Origin: Cordilura impudica
Lineage: Eukaryota > Arthropoda > Insecta > Diptera > Scathophagidae
Assembly: GCA_963682025.1 (NCBI GenBank)
Contig: OY821520.1
Span: forward strand, 90,489,170 to 90,553,169
Direction of reading: 5' to 3'
DNA: 64,000 bases
Shown: positions 1 through 11,638 of the stretch, in pieces
Numbering within the stretch: position 1 is the stretch's first letter
Layout: the number at the start of each line of letters is the position of its first letter
Translations under genes and position numbers: made by a program
The notes under the pieces: generated by a model
The model's database searches: none
Seen by the model: the letters and a program-made list of their open reading frames with translations, nothing else
What the model was told of the DNA's origin: nothing

Positions 1-393
1 AAAGGAAAAATCCTAAGCTTTCTTATGAAAAAAAAAAAATAGCCCTTTTTCAAAAAAAAAAAGGCAAAAAATGCTTTGATTTAGCAAAAAAAAATCTACA
101 AATTTTTTTTTTTAAAGAATTTTTTTCCGAAATATTGAAGAAATAGCTATATAAACTCTTTGGGAGAAAATTTTTTAAGAACAGTAGCTAATAAGTTACA
201 TGGATGAGAAAAGGCACCTGTTTGGCCAAAATGTCAAATTTTGATCCCGTCTAACTCAGAGAGATCTTGACCGATCTTGTTGAAAAATTGTGTCTAAGCT
301 ACCATCCAATAGGACTAACCTTGGTGAAAATTTCATCCGGATCGGAAGACATCGGTTTCAAAAGTTGGTGCACTTGACATGAAACCCCCCATA
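1..393 (+). repeat. End of a long-TIR DNA transposon (same family as 43638-46354)
   Basis: This block matches, in the same orientation, the right terminal inverted repeat of the element at 45960-46354, and the reverse complement of its left repeat at 43638-44030. Shared landmarks are the AAAGGAAAAATCCTAAGC start, the poly-A/GGCAAAAAATGC segment, the CTCTAACTCAGAGAGATCT phrase and the CCCCCATAT terminus. It is therefore the right end of a second copy whose body lies outside the window. Confidence 0.85.
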
Positions 394-570
394 TGTATAT
401 ATTTTGGTAAGACAATCTAAAAATAGACAATAACATTGAGGGATATCATATGGTCATGATCTAACCATTTTATGAGTCATCTATGCGATATAGATTTTAT
501 TATATTTGTTGGTAACCAATGTATAAAAATCTTAATTAAATTTGAGATATGTTTATTATTTATATACATA

Positions 571-836
571 AATGACCTTTGGAGATGAATTGGATAATAC
601 GATAGAAATGTTCACAAATCTTATTCACGAAGCGGCTATTTTATTTGCTCCAACACCAACTACTCCATCTAATAGTAATAATGTATATATATATATATCG
701 AAAGAAAAAAAGATTTGATTAGGAATAGGAGGAGACTTCGAATGATATGGCAACAAAGCGCATATCCTCTAGCTAAACGAAATATGATCTTAGCCACCAA
801 CCATCTTAAAGACTGCAATGGCCACTAGTAGTAGTA
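571..836 (+). pseudogene. Jockey-type LINE fragment (linker between endonuclease and RT)
   Basis: The + strand reads as a Jockey-like polyprotein piece: an acidic helix-like stretch (DELDNTIEMFTNLIHEAA) followed, after a frameshift at the TA-rich run near 685-700, by a basic stretch (RNRRRLRMIWQQS, then KRNMILATNHLKD). In Jockey-clade pol proteins this combination lies between endonuclease and reverse transcriptase. No RT motifs remain. The fragment is short and broken, so assignment beyond the Jockey group is uncertain. Confidence 0.55.
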
Positions 837-1013
837 GTAACTCTTTTATTTTCAAAAAAAATTCAATATTATAATAATATGTTACAATAGAATACTTCAA
901 ATAAAGAATACTTAAAATAAAGAATACTTAAAATAAACTTGCGATCCATATGACGGTATTGAACGACATACTGCCTTGAATAAGTCGTATTTTGTTTCTG
1001 TCGTAATTTCATT

Positions 1014-1783
1014 CTTTTTATACCCTAGACCACTATGTGTTTTGGGTATAATGACTTTGTGCTGCTGTTTGTAACAACCAAAAATATTTGACCTAGACCC
1101 ATCTTTAATTATACCGATCGAATCAGAATCACTTTCTGAGTTGATTTAACAATGTCCGTCCGTCCGTCTGTATGTCCATGTAAAGCTTGTAATCAAACTG
1201 CAGGTCGCAAATATGAATATATTTTGACGAAATGTGGAATATAAGCTTCTATCGGCCATGGGATGAACGCTATTGAAATTGGTGAGAATCGGTCCATGTT
1301 CAGACCTAGCCCCCATACAAATTACCCCTATGAAATCGACATAAATTGCCATAAGATCCAAATTGTCATATAGATCTTACTCAAATTGGGTTTTGTATGC
1401 ATTCATTACGTCCATTAATGAGTAGTCCAAAAATTGTCCCTTTGGCCCCATATAGAGCTGCTTCCCGATCTTCACTTAAATCTATTAAAAAACAAAAATA
1501 TTGCATTGATTCTTCTCAAATTTTGTTTGTATATATTTTTGCAAAATACAAGAGACTTTACCAAACATGATCAGGATCGGTCCATTTTCGGACCTAGTCC
1601 CCATATAGATATAGCATCCGATATGAATTTTTTCATATCTGCAGCCAAAAAAATTAATAAAAATCAGACTCAAATTTGGTTTTTGCTTATTTTCTATGTC
1701 CAGTTAGTTGGGCCTAAGAGATAGGACATGGTATAGGGTATCGTATAGTCGGTCTAGACCGACTATAATTTTCTTACTTGTTT
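1014..1783 (+). repeat. Mini-me/DINE-1-like repeat, copy A
   Basis: Reference description for the family. One end is TATACCC(T/G)A(T/G)ACCAC, the other is a perfect 22-bp palindrome centred on TCTAGA followed by TTTTCTTACTTGTTT. A GTCC/GTCT microsatellite lies about 130 bp in. The start (TATACCCTATACCA) recurs inverted just before the palindrome, giving subterminal inverted repeats. These features match dipteran mini-me/DINE-1 elements, usually regarded as Helentron-derived and non-coding. Short open frames on both strands recur in every copy and are not genes. Confidence 0.8.
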
Positions 1784-4540
1784 AGAAATGTATTCCAAAT
1801 GGCATTAATGTTACTCTTTGCTGACTTCTTTCTTTTTTGAACATGTTTGGTAAATAGCATTTTTTGTGTTAAAATCATTCCCAGATAATTGTATTCATTT
1901 ACTATTTCAATTTCTTCTCCCTTGAAATACTATTTTTCTCTATTGGATATTCTTCCACCATATTTAAGCACCATAATTTTTGATTTTGTAAGGTTTACTT
2001 CTAAATTCCAACGCTCACAATATACTTCAAGATTTGGTACAATTTTTCGTAGTGTTTCTACTTCTTCTGCTATTATTACAATATCATTTGCATACAGTAA
2101 TAATCTAGTACTTATTTCTTTCACAAAAATTCCTCCTTCAAGTTGATCATGCCTATCGTCAACATATAGTGAGAACAACAGTGGTGAGAGTAAACAACCC
2201 TGTTTTGCATCTGATATAGTCGAAAAGCGTTCAGACAGTTTGGTTATATTTCAAACTGTTGTGCTTGTAGTTGAATAAATCTTTTCGTCGAGACTCCTAG
2301 AGAGTGTAGTTTATTAAAAAGAGATTGACTACAAATTTTATCGAAGGCTGCCTTTAAGTCGACAAAAAACCCGTATACGTTTTTCTTTTGATTCAGCTTC
2401 AAATGCACAATGGCCGCAATGTTGTAAATATTGCCACACTTTCTAAATCCAGCTTGGTATTCAGTTATGATATTGGTATCTTCAGCCCATTTGTACAGAA
2501 GCTCATTTATTATCCCCATCATAATTTTTGCCACGCAGTTCATTAGTTCATATATGATATCCTTCTATAGTTGTTTGCCAAGCTTGTACCACCCTTTTTA
2601 TACCCTATACCACTATGTGGTTTGGGTATAATGACTTTGTGCTGCTGTTTGTAACAACCAAAAATATTTGACCTAGACCCATCTTTAATTATACCGATCG
2701 AATCAGAATCACTTTCTGAGTTGATTTAACAATGTCCGTCCGTCCGTCCGTCCGTCCGTCCGTCTGTGTGTCCATGTAAACCTTGTAATCAAACTGCAGG
2801 TCGCAAATATGAATATATTTTGATGAAATTTGGTATATAAGCTTTTGTCGGCCACGGGATGAACACTATTGAAATTGGTGAGAATCGGTCCATGTTCAGA
2901 CCTATCCCCCATACAAATTACCCCTATGAAATCGACATAAATTGTCTTAAGATCCAAATTGTCATATAGATCTTACTCAAATTGGGTTTATATGCGTTCA
3001 TTACATCCATTAATGAGTAGTCCAAAAATGATCCCTTTGGCCCCATATAGAGCTGCTTCCCGATTTTCACTTAAATCTATCAAAAACAAAAATATTGCAC
3101 AGATTCTTCTCAAATTTTGTTTGTATATATTTTTGCAAAGTACAAGAGACTTTACCCAACACGATCAGGATCGGTCCATTTTTGGACCTAGTCCCCATAT
3201 AGATATAGCATCCGATATGAACTTTTTCATATCTGCAGCCAAAAAAATTAATAAAAACCCCACTCAAATTTGGTTTTTGCTTATTTTCTCTGTCCAGTTA
3301 GTTGGGCCTAAGAGATTGGGTTTCTAAACGCATGGTATAGGGTATCGTATAGTCGGTCTAGACCGACTATAATTTTCTTACTTGTTTAATATTGGGTATA
3401 TTTCACTATTTGTAAATGTTTTGTCCAATTCCATACTGTCGAAAATTTGATTGAAACAATGTGACAATTCTATTAACAGTTCCACAGGCGCACTTTTGCA
3501 AAACTCGTAGGAGGCTCTGCCTTCTCCTGGCGCTTAATTTAGTTTTGCCTTATTTAGAACATAAAATATCTCTTCTGTTGTTATGGCTGAATCTAATATT
3601 ATTATATTATAATGGTGCATAAATCACCGTATTTTTGCTTTTCTGTGGATTTAATAGAGTCATAAAATACGTTCTAAAGTCGGATGACGATACATTGGCA
3701 ATTTCACTGACAAGCTGAATTCTTAACTCCATAGCCAGCTTCCATCAGGTTTTACTATCACGGACGTTGTTTAGTCTCAGATTTAAGGTTTGGTAATATT
3801 TATGTTTGCTATCTTCACAAATCTCTTTATACATTTTATTCGATTGTACGTAACTTTAGCTTATCTACAGGATTTTGTGATTTTCCAAAATCTCTCAGAA
3901 ACTTAAACGAATTTGTTCTTGCATTACGGCATTTCCAATTGATCCATTTATTTTTAGGATAAAAAGGTATTGTTTTTTGCATGTGTTGTGTTTTGTTGTG
4001 TTGAGTTTTTTAATATATCTGTTAGCGTATGCAGTTCAATATTGGTATTACTTTCTTTGAGTTCTAGGATGTGATTCTTAACTCTATCGGAATACGTTTC
4101 TCTTTGTTCGTTACACCATTTTAGTTTTGGTAAGAGTTTTTCAGTTCTAAAATTGTTTTTTTTTTTTGTATTTAGCTTTAGTGAAAAGCAGATAAGCAAG
4201 TGATCTGGTCACCTTTTTTCTTGTATTAAAAAATTTTAGATTTTAGTATTTGAACATCGGTATTTCCAGCTTTAATATTTGTCATAGAAACTCCACAGCT
4301 ACTATCAAAAAGCATTTTATTCCAGATTGAGCAAAATTTTTATTGACTCCATACATACAGCCTCCAATAGCTCTCCCATGTCTATTGACTTTATATGCTG
4401 GTTTCCAAAAAGTATTGAGATTTCTAGAATATTTTTTGAAGTTTTGTAATTTATCTTCGCAAACCCATGTTTCTAGTAAAATTATTATAAACAAATTACA
4501 AGATGTAATATTTTATTTGAACTGTCGTTTGTTAATTAAA
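1784..4540 (-). pseudogene. APE-type non-LTR retrotransposon (LINE), interrupted and decayed
   Basis: Read on the minus strand, an endonuclease-like start (LLETWVCEDKLQNF, about 4494-4282) is followed by a linker (WCNEQRETYSDRVKNH, about 4110-3954) and, beyond the mini-me insertion at 2595-3387, by reverse transcriptase: KKGGTSLANNYRRIS, then YQAGFRKCGNIYN, VDLKAAFDKI and the catalytic block YANDIVIIAEEVETL. YADD has become YAND. Several frameshifts separate these parts, so it is dead. The 5' side ends where PLE1 begins and the 3' side ends at mini-me copy A. The clade (I, R1 or Jockey-like) is not resolved. Confidence 0.8.
2595..3387 (+). repeat. Mini-me/DINE-1-like repeat, copy B, inside the LINE
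   Basis: Full-length copy with a longer GTCC run than copy A (six consecutive GTCC units before GTCT). It splits the antisense LINE: the coding sense reads toward EIYPI upstream and resumes at KKGGTSLANNY downstream. This copy is therefore younger than the LINE. Confidence 0.85.
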
Positions 4541-4613
4541 CCCCACGACTAATTTACAGAAAAGAAATAATGAATTTGGTGACGAACTATTAAATAAAAG
4601 TGTAATTTCGGAA

Positions 4614-5369
4614 ATGGAGAGAAGAAGAATAAAATCGGATGTGGCGACAGCTCCGAGAATTTATGGACTTCCTAAAATCCATAAGGAAGATTATCTATTA
4701 AGGCCCATTTGTTCTAGCGTTAATGCGCCTTCATATAAACTATGCAAATATATAACGGAAATATTAAAGAAAATTACAGAGGACTCGATATACAACGTAA
4801 GGGATTCAGTGCAATTTAGGGGTAAAGTTAAAAACATCACGATACAGGACGATGAAAGACTAATATCTTTCGATCTGGTGTCGGTATTTCCGAGCATACC
4901 TGTGGATCTAGCTATAAGAATTATTGAAGACAGATGGGGAGAGATTGCAGAATACACAAATATGACTAAAGAACTATTCTTACGCATTCTAAAATTTTGC
5001 AATAAAGACAACAGGTATTTCAAATATAATAATATGACTTACACCCAGAAGAAAGGACTACCCATGGCGTCACCGGCATCACCTATCGTTGCGGATATTG
5101 TTATGGAAAAACTTTTAAACACCTGTATTGGGAAGCTGACGAAAAAACCCAAACTATTGACGCAATATGTAGGTGATCTATTTAGTGTAGTAAGAGAAAG
5201 TGCAATAGAAGAAATTATGACTAACCTTAATAGTTTTCACCCCAGCATTAAGTTCACGATTGAATATGAACGTAATTCTGAGTTACCGTATCTAGATACA
5301 ATTGTAATAAGAAATAAAAACAATCAAAAAGTAAATTGGTATCAAAAACTAATGCATCAGGCCGAGTAA
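4614..5369 (+). pseudogene. PLE1 reverse transcriptase fragment
   Basis: 251-codon open frame with the Penelope-type RT blocks in order: APRIYGLPKIHKED, RPICSSVNAPSYKLC, SFDLVSVFPSIPV, KKGLPMASPASPIVADIV and QYVGDLFSVV, ending near LPYLDTIVIR. The catalytic YVDD is YVGD, losing one of the two metal-binding aspartates. The frame then shifts near WYQK; the expected SSSGRIINF region is read in another frame and meets stops by about 5440. The ATG at 4614 is internal to the ancestral protein and not a true start. Confidence 0.85.
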
Positions 5370-5669
5370 TTAATTTCTATTCTAAACACCCAAAGAAAAT
5401 GATAAAAATACGGCCAATAACCTTATAAAATGGGTTCTCAACATTAGTGATGTGGAATTTCACAAAGAATATATAGAGAAGCTAAGGGAGATATTATATA
5501 ATAATAATTTTCCAAAAAAACTGATAAATAAATTGATTCGTGGCTATGAAAAAACAAAAACATCTCAAATATTAAACAAGATGCGAAAATTTACAAAACA
5601 TTAGCGTGTGTTCCAGAATTATCTGAAAGATTTGAAAAATCTAAATAATTTAATGAAGGAAACTACAAG

Positions 5670-6035
5670 GTGGCTCATAAATCGGACAATACTCTTGCCA
5701 AATTGTACAGCAAAACAAAGGACAAAATAGAAAAATTAGAAAAATGTAATGTTATATATAAAATACCTTGCATTGGCAACGAGTCCGATAACTGCGGAAA
5801 AGTTTATGTTGGTACAACGAAAAATAAATTGAAAAGAAGGATAGCAGCACACAAATCTGACCAATGGCTAAGAAATAACAATTCGTTGCAAAAAACAACA
5901 TTAGTGAACCACTGTGCAAGAGAAAACCACTCTCCTGACTTTGGGAACGTAAAAGTTTTACAGTGTGAAAGCAGTTACAAAAAACGTTACATGTTAGAAA
6001 TGCTGAACATCATAAATGTACCAACAAATAAGTGA
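5670..6035 (+). pseudogene. PLE1 GIY-YIG endonuclease domain
   Basis: This frame carries the C-terminal GIY-YIG nuclease of the element: VIYKIPCIGN, then KVYVGTTKNKLKRRIAAHKSD, a HCARENHSPDF segment and MLEMLNIINVP. It aligns throughout with the PLE2 domain at 17787-18167. The inserted Cys between the two GIY-YIG half-motifs (DNCGK) is also conserved. It is separated from the RT by frameshifts and stops between 5369 and 5670, so it cannot be made as one protein with the RT. Confidence 0.85.
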
Positions 6036-6284
6036 ATTAACTTCAAAGTAGACACAGAAAGTTGCGCTCAAAGCTACAGACATCTAGTTAACAAACGATC
6101 ATAGTGCAATATAAATATTTATAATAAACATTTTTACTCAGTCGAATAACTGAAGATGGTGGAGACACAATAGCTTTAAGAATTTTGTGATAGTCTTTAG
6201 TGTGAGAATTTTTTGTTGTTTTGTGATTTAATTTTTGTTATAATAATGTTCGTTTATATGTATACATATGTTTTAGATAAATCC

Positions 6285-6313
6285 CTGAGGTCGCTATTCG
6301 GCGAATAGCGAAA
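6285..6313 (+). ncRNA. Hammerhead-like stem-loop of PLE1
   Basis: A CTGAGGTC segment is followed by a 7-bp stem (GCTATTC/GAATAGC) with loop GGC, and then GAAA. The same 29-nt layout occurs in PLE2 at 18388-18416. PLEs are known to carry hammerhead ribozyme motifs with a CUGANGA...GAAA core. Here the first core segment is degenerate (GGT where GAN/GA is expected), so activity is doubtful. Confidence 0.5.
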
Positions 6314-6680
6314 TATTGGAATAAAAATAAAGAAATAATTTTTGAAAATACGAACTTGAGCTCGATTAAATAATTTTTTAATAAATAAATTACTATAAAT
6401 TAAAATTACTATAAATAGCACTATTTTTTAAGCCATATATATTATTTGCAAGTATTTTTAATTCTTTTAAAATAGTTTCAGGTTCTGTTAATATTACATT
6501 ACAAATATGTTTTTTTTATCAGTTTTTTAAAAAAATTTTACTTTTAATATTGTTATATGTGATATCTAAACTTTTCATAGCATCGCCATACATTAACTGC
6601 AAGATGTCTTCAGCATTTTTCATGTTGCAAAACATTTCCTTCTATTTATTCCAACTAAACCAATTATTTTCAGTTTTGAT

Positions 6681-7025
6681 TTAATCATTTCGCTTTGATT
6701 TGTCGATGAAGAGCATATCTTTTTTGAGTTGCATCATCACCTTTTTGTCTTGTAGTCGCTCGCTCCCTAAATCCAGCTTAATGCCAATTGAAATTCCTTT
6801 AAGATTTCCAGTATGCTTTAATATTTCCTGAACCATCCTTTCTGTTTTCATTTCAACATTAACCGTATGCTTTTGGTTGGATTCATATATTTTGCGGATG
6901 CTTCTGGGCTCTATCGGTGTTTTAATCTTTCAGGTTTTTTTAATTATATCGTCTACAGCTTGGTAAATAGGCTTATTTGTGCATACTTGACCAAAATCAA
7001 CCATGTAACGAATACAATCTGTGGA
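6681..7025 (-). pseudogene. Unidentified decayed coding sequence
   Basis: On the minus strand a protein-like frame runs from about 7025 (STDCIRYMVDFGQV, then NKPIYQAVDDIIKK) through one TGA and on to an ATG at 6851 (MKTERMVQEILKHTGNLKG) ending with TAA at 6681. Farther on, in another frame, NAEDILQLMYGDAMKSL (about 6620-6570) looks like a continuation. The composition is protein-like but I do not recognise the family; a gag-like or ORF1-like source is only a guess. Confidence 0.3.
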
Positions 7026-7081
7026 AATCAACGTTATTGTTTAAAAGACCAATCAAGAGAAATATTCCAATAAAAAAATCT

Positions 7082-7945
7082 CATAATTTCTAAAAAAAAA
7101 GGCTAATGTATTTTCTAACCACTTAAAGAAAACATTCCAATCATTTATGATGACCAATATTTTAATTTTTTAGATTGTTAATGTCAAAGGAATTAAAAAA
7201 TTTCTGATTATAAACCAGGTGAAGTTCGGTCAGAAATAACTAAAATGAAATATACTGGTAATTTATAATTATAGCAAAAAAAAAAAAAATATTGTTTGGT
7301 TTGAATTTAGCGAAAATCTGATGTACTGGAGAATTTTTGAAATTCAAATTCAGTGCGCCTTTAATCCCAGTCAAAAAATGTCGGATTGTGAAATATAAAA
7401 AACATCCATAATCTTAAAATAAGTTTGTAAGAAATTTCAAGTCGGCCAGGACTTACTAAACAATTTCAAATACCATGTCCTTCGAGTAGTTGTTTTCGGT
7501 GCAATCATTCTAAGTTTATATATTTTTCTCAAGATTTTTGGATAACTTGAAATGCAAATACCAAGTTGACTATTTTCAAATGTACTTAAAATTTGGTATT
7601 AATTGAAAAACATTGAATCAGTTATGACATCTCAATTAAGTTATGAGAAATTCAATGGCACAACCCCATATTAAAAGCAAACAATCTATATATCTGTGGT
7701 CACAACCGATAACCGTCTAAGTCGACTTAAGAATGATTTGAGTGATGTATGCTGTCATATTCTACTAAAAACGCTTTATATTTTCGTCAAATCCCCTTTC
7801 TCTATCACTTTTTATTAAAAAGATATTAATAAAAATATACTGACCTAAGTCGTAATGAAGTCTCATTAAATTTACATAAAAAGTTATTTTTCTTCAAAGC
7901 ATGATTTTCGACTTAGGCGGTTAATGCTTATGAACACAGTTATAT
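7082..7945. other. AT-rich, nothing recognised
   Basis: No open frame, repeat match or structure I can support. Poly-A/T runs and short A-rich segments only. Confidence 0.5.
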
Positions 7946-8660
7946 AAAATTCATTTTCTGTTTGTTTGTTTGTTTGTTTGTTTGACCGCTATACAAATTT
8001 TTATTTTTCAACGGATTTTTCTGAAATTTGGTATACACGAGCTCTGTACTCCAGGGAGGTCGCCATATTATTCTTGCCGGCAACACCTACTTTTACGCCC
8101 ACTTTTTATACAAAATTCATTTTCTGTTTTTTGGTATATTTGTTCACTTTTGAAATCTTTATTTTTCAAGGGATTTCTCTGAAATTTGGTACACACAATC
8201 TCTATACTCCAGGGAAGGTCACCATATGCTTCTTACAGGCCACGTCTACTTTGCGCCCACTTTTATGTATGTAAAATTTATTTTTTTCCTTTTGTTTGTT
8301 TCTTTATTTGATTGCTATACAAACTTTTATTTTTCATCGGCTTTCTCTGAAATTTGGGAAAAGTGATCTCTCAACTACAATCTTTCTTGCTACGCTTACC
8401 TTTACACCCACATTTTATAAAATTAATTGTTCGTTTTTTGGTATATTTGTTCGTTATAGTAATTTTTATCTTTCAACGGCTTTCTCCGAAACTTAGTACA
8501 TACTCCAGGGAAGGTCGCCATAAGATTTTTACCGACCACGCCTACTTTTACGCCCAGTTTTCATATAAAATTAATTTTTTGTTGTGTGGTATATTTCTTC
8601 CCTATAAAAGTTTGTATTTTTCAACAGATTTCTCTGAAATTTGGTTTACACGGGAATAAC
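7946..8660 (+). repeat. Tandem repeat, about five degenerate ~150-bp units
   Basis: Each unit holds, in order, AAAATTCATTTTCTGTTT, a variable TTTG-rich spacer (a clean TTTG microsatellite at about 7963-7983), ATTTTTCAACGGATTT, TCTGAAATTTGGTA, ACTCCAGGGA-GGTCGCCATA, and a CACGCCTACTTTTACGCCC-like tract. Starts fall near 7946, 8108, 8274, 8417 and 8560. Overlapping + strand open frames here simply repeat with the unit and are not genes. Confidence 0.8.
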
Positions 8661-8905
8661 TTCACAATGAACAAATCCGTAAATTTAAAAAAGGTCCCCA
8701 AAAGAAACGAACAACTTCCCGATTTTTTTTTAACGAAATAAAAAATTAACTTACTCCCAAAAGGCATTCTTAAATTTTTACTTATTTTTATTTAATGAAT
8801 TTTGTTAAATATTTATTTTAGTGAAAACTTACATACTGCTCTCAATATATGTCCTACAATAAACGCATTTAAAATGAGTATTCTTTTCAATAGCATCATT
8901 TCGGT

Positions 8906-9450
8906 TTACGGAAGCTACGCGCTCGCGGAGCAGAGCCTAGCTAGAATGATCTGAAAAATATATTTTGAGAATTAAAATAAGTTGGCAACAACTGCGTTGC
9001 AGCACATGAGTGGCTGTCAAACGCGCGGAAGTGGTCGCGACGCGCTCGCGGAACCAGCTCACCTAAAATATCGCAATGATCTGAAAAATATATTTTGGCG
9101 ATTAGAATAAGTTAACGAGAACTGCGCGGCAGCACGTGTGTAGCCGCCAAACGCGAGGCGCGGCGCAAGGTACAGCTCAGTTAAAATATCGCAATAATGA
9201 TAAAAATATATTTTCGCGATTAAAATAAGTTGACGACAACAACGCGGCAGCACGGGTGTAGCTGCCAAACACGCGGACGCGGACGCGATGCGCTCTCGGA
9301 ACACAGCTCAGCGAAAATATCGGAATGAACTTAAAAATAAATTTTGACGATTAAAATAAGTTGACGACAACTACGCGGCTGCACGGATGTAGCTGCCAAA
9401 TACGCAGACGCGTAAGCGACTCGCTCGCGGAACACAGCTCAGTGAAAAGT
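8906..9450 (+). repeat. GC-rich satellite-like tandem repeat, ~130-bp unit
   Basis: Four units are phased by ATTAAAATAAGTTG-type boxes at about 8971, 9101, 9219 and 9350 (spacings 130, 118, 131). Each unit also has AAAATATATTTT, GCGGCAGCAC, TGTAGCTGCCAAAC, GACGCGCTCGCGGA and ACAGCTCA. Local GC and CpG content is far above the surrounding sequence. No convincing gene; the minus-strand open frame at 9059-9304 follows the repeat. Confidence 0.8.
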
Positions 9451-10012
9451 CTTATGATGAATTGTATCTACGTTTGCGCAATAATTACAATACATATACT
9501 ATAATCAGTTGCTTAAAACAACCTTGCGACACAATTTTAAACGTCGCATTAGTTTTTAATTTTTGAAACTTCTTTGAATTTGACTTCTCTGCTCAGTGAT
9601 GATCACTTATTGAATGAAGTAATTCAATTTTTAAAAGTTCTGACTCCTTTAATTTGCAAACGATTCCGTTATAAAGCCGTTTCGCAGCTTAATTTTGAAG
9701 CATTTTTGCTGCAGCATCTTATAAAAAACTTATAATTTACTGCCCATACAAATTTTTGGGGAAAAAGTTCATTTTATTGGGGAATTTGTTCACTGGGCAC
9801 TAAGTAATTAGCGCCTGGTAAGCATAGTGAACCATTTTTCAAGTCAAATGCATTTTTATCCCGGGCAAGACCGGGTAAAAACAGTTAGTTAGAAAATAAG
9901 TTTAGACAATTTTGAAGTAAATTTCTACAACTCAAAAGTAAAACTGTTTCATAAAACTATAAGTACATGTTATGCAGAACTTTTCGAATGGAATTAAATG
10001 CGTATGTATTTA
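9451..10012. other. Unassigned AT-rich sequence
   Basis: No open frame or repeat recognised. Confidence 0.5.
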
Positions 10013-10711
10013 TTCACTATACCACTATATGGTTAGGGTATGTATACTGGCTTTCTGCTGATGTATATAACTACCAAAAATATTTGACCTAGAGCCATAT
10101 TTTAGTGTACTAATCTACTCAGAATCATTTTCTGAGTCGATTTGCCATTTTCCGTCCATTTGTCTGTCTGTCCATCTTCCCGTCCTTTTGTGTGTCTATG
10201 TAAAACTTGTGATCAAACTACGCGTAGCAGATATAATCATATTTTTATAAAATATACATTTTCCTAGCCTCAGAATGAACGTTATTAAAATTATGGTACC
10301 CATAAAAATGACACTTATTAGATCGATTTAAATCGCCATAAGATGAAAATTGTCGTATACATCATGTTTAAAAACATTAATCTGTAGTCCAAAAATAAAC
10401 TCCGTAGAACAACTCTTAGTCATAGCCCATATATAAAACAGCTTCCCGACCTTCAGTTAAATCTATCACAAAACAAAATTATGGCTTAAAAAAATAAGTG
10501 ACTTTACCAAATAAGGTTAGGTTCCCTCCATTTTTTGACCTAGTCGCCTTTGTAAATTTTGCTTTCAATATGAACGTTTTCATATCTACAGCCATTTCTT
10601 ATGCTTATTTTCGATATTCAATTAGTTAGACCTAAAACCTCTCTCTAAACGCGTGTGGTGTAGGGTATCGTATAATCGGTCTACACCGACCATAATTTTC
10701 TAATTTGTTTT
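10013..10711 (+). repeat. Mini-me/DINE-1-like repeat, copy C (old)
   Basis: Highly diverged copy: TATACCACTATATGG start, a degenerate GTCC/GTCT tract at about 10150-10200, and an imperfect terminal palindrome (AATCGGTCTACACCGACC). Probably one of the oldest copies here. Confidence 0.75.
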
Positions 10712-10841
10712 TAGTTATTTTGAGATAAAAATTTTTCCTTATCTAGGATGTTACAAAATAAGTGAACAACAACTATTTCTGCAAGGTTACAAAGGATTAT
10801 ATTACAAATCAATGCTAGACAATTGGTGAACAAAAGTACTA

Positions 10842-11638
10842 AAAACAAGTAAGAAAATTATAGTCGGTCTAGACCGACTATACGATACCCTATACCATGC
10901 GTTTAGAAACCCTATCTCTTAGGCCCAACTAACTGGACATTGAAAATAAGCAAAAACCAAATTTGAGTGGGATTTTTATTAATTTTTTTGGCTGCAGATA
11001 TGAAAAAGTTCATATCGGATGCTATATCTATAAAGGGACTAGGTCCAAAAATGGACCGATCATGATCATGTTTGGTAAAGTCTCTTGTATTTTGCAAAAA
11101 TATGTACAAACAAAATTTGAGAAGAATCAGTGCAATATTTTTGTTTTTTAATAGATTTAAGTGACTATCGGGAAGCAGCTCGATATGGGGTCAAAGGGAT
11201 CATTTTTGGACTACTCATTAGTGGATGTAATGAACGCATACAAACCCAATTTGAGTAAGATCTATATGACAATTTGGATCTTATGGCAATTTATGTCGAT
11301 TTCATATGGGTAATTTGTATGGGGGCTAGGTCTGAACATGGACCGATTCTAACCAATTTCAATAGCGTTCATCCCATTGCCGATAAAATCTTATATACCA
11401 AATTTCATCACAACATATTCATATTTGCGACCTGCAGTTTGATTACAAGGTTTACATGGACACACAGACGGACGGACGGACGGACGGACGGACGGACATT
11501 GTTAGATCAACTCAGAAAGTGATTCTGATTCGATAGGTATAATTAAAGATGGGTCTAGGTCAAATATTTTTGGTTGTTACAAACAGCAGCACAAAGTCAT
11601 TATACCCAAACCACATAGTGGTATAGGGTATAAAAATA
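10842..11638 (-). repeat. Mini-me/DINE-1-like repeat, copy D
   Basis: Full-length, reverse orientation: begins with the palindrome end (AAACAAGTAAGAAAATTATAG) and ends GGTATAGGGTATAAAAATA. It has a long GGAC microsatellite (six units near 11470-11500) and is close to copy B, so it is young. It lies about 130 bp from copy C in the opposite orientation. Confidence 0.85.

Larger units (their letters stand above)
4541..6372 (+). mobile_element. Penelope-like element 1 (PLE1), 5'-truncated
   Basis: Homologous to the 3' two-thirds of PLE2 (15573-18517). Similarity starts at LQKRNNEFGDEL (about 4553), inside the pre-RT region, so it is 5'-truncated, as PLE copies often are. It contains the RT core, a broken linker, a GIY-YIG domain, a 3' non-coding region and a stem-loop at 6285-6313. 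After the stem-loop come ATATTGGAAT and a GAGCTCGAT segment matching the PLE2 terminus. It sits directly against the endonuclease end of the antisense LINE. Confidence 0.85.

Noticed and set aside
1146..1724. Short open frames on both strands inside mini-me copies (also at 2709, 2959, 10912, 11274, 13090, 19520, 48873, 49245 and 55728)
   Set aside because: They recur with the repeat, on either strand, with no conserved start or stop and no protein motif; they are by-products of the repeated sequence.
7966..8659. Overlapping + strand open frames of about 100 codons
   Set aside because: The translation repeats with the 150-bp tandem unit and is hydrophobic low-complexity; no gene signal.
8906..9450. 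CRISPR-like array
   Set aside because: Units are contiguous 130-bp satellite repeats without distinct repeat/spacer alternation, in a eukaryotic genome.
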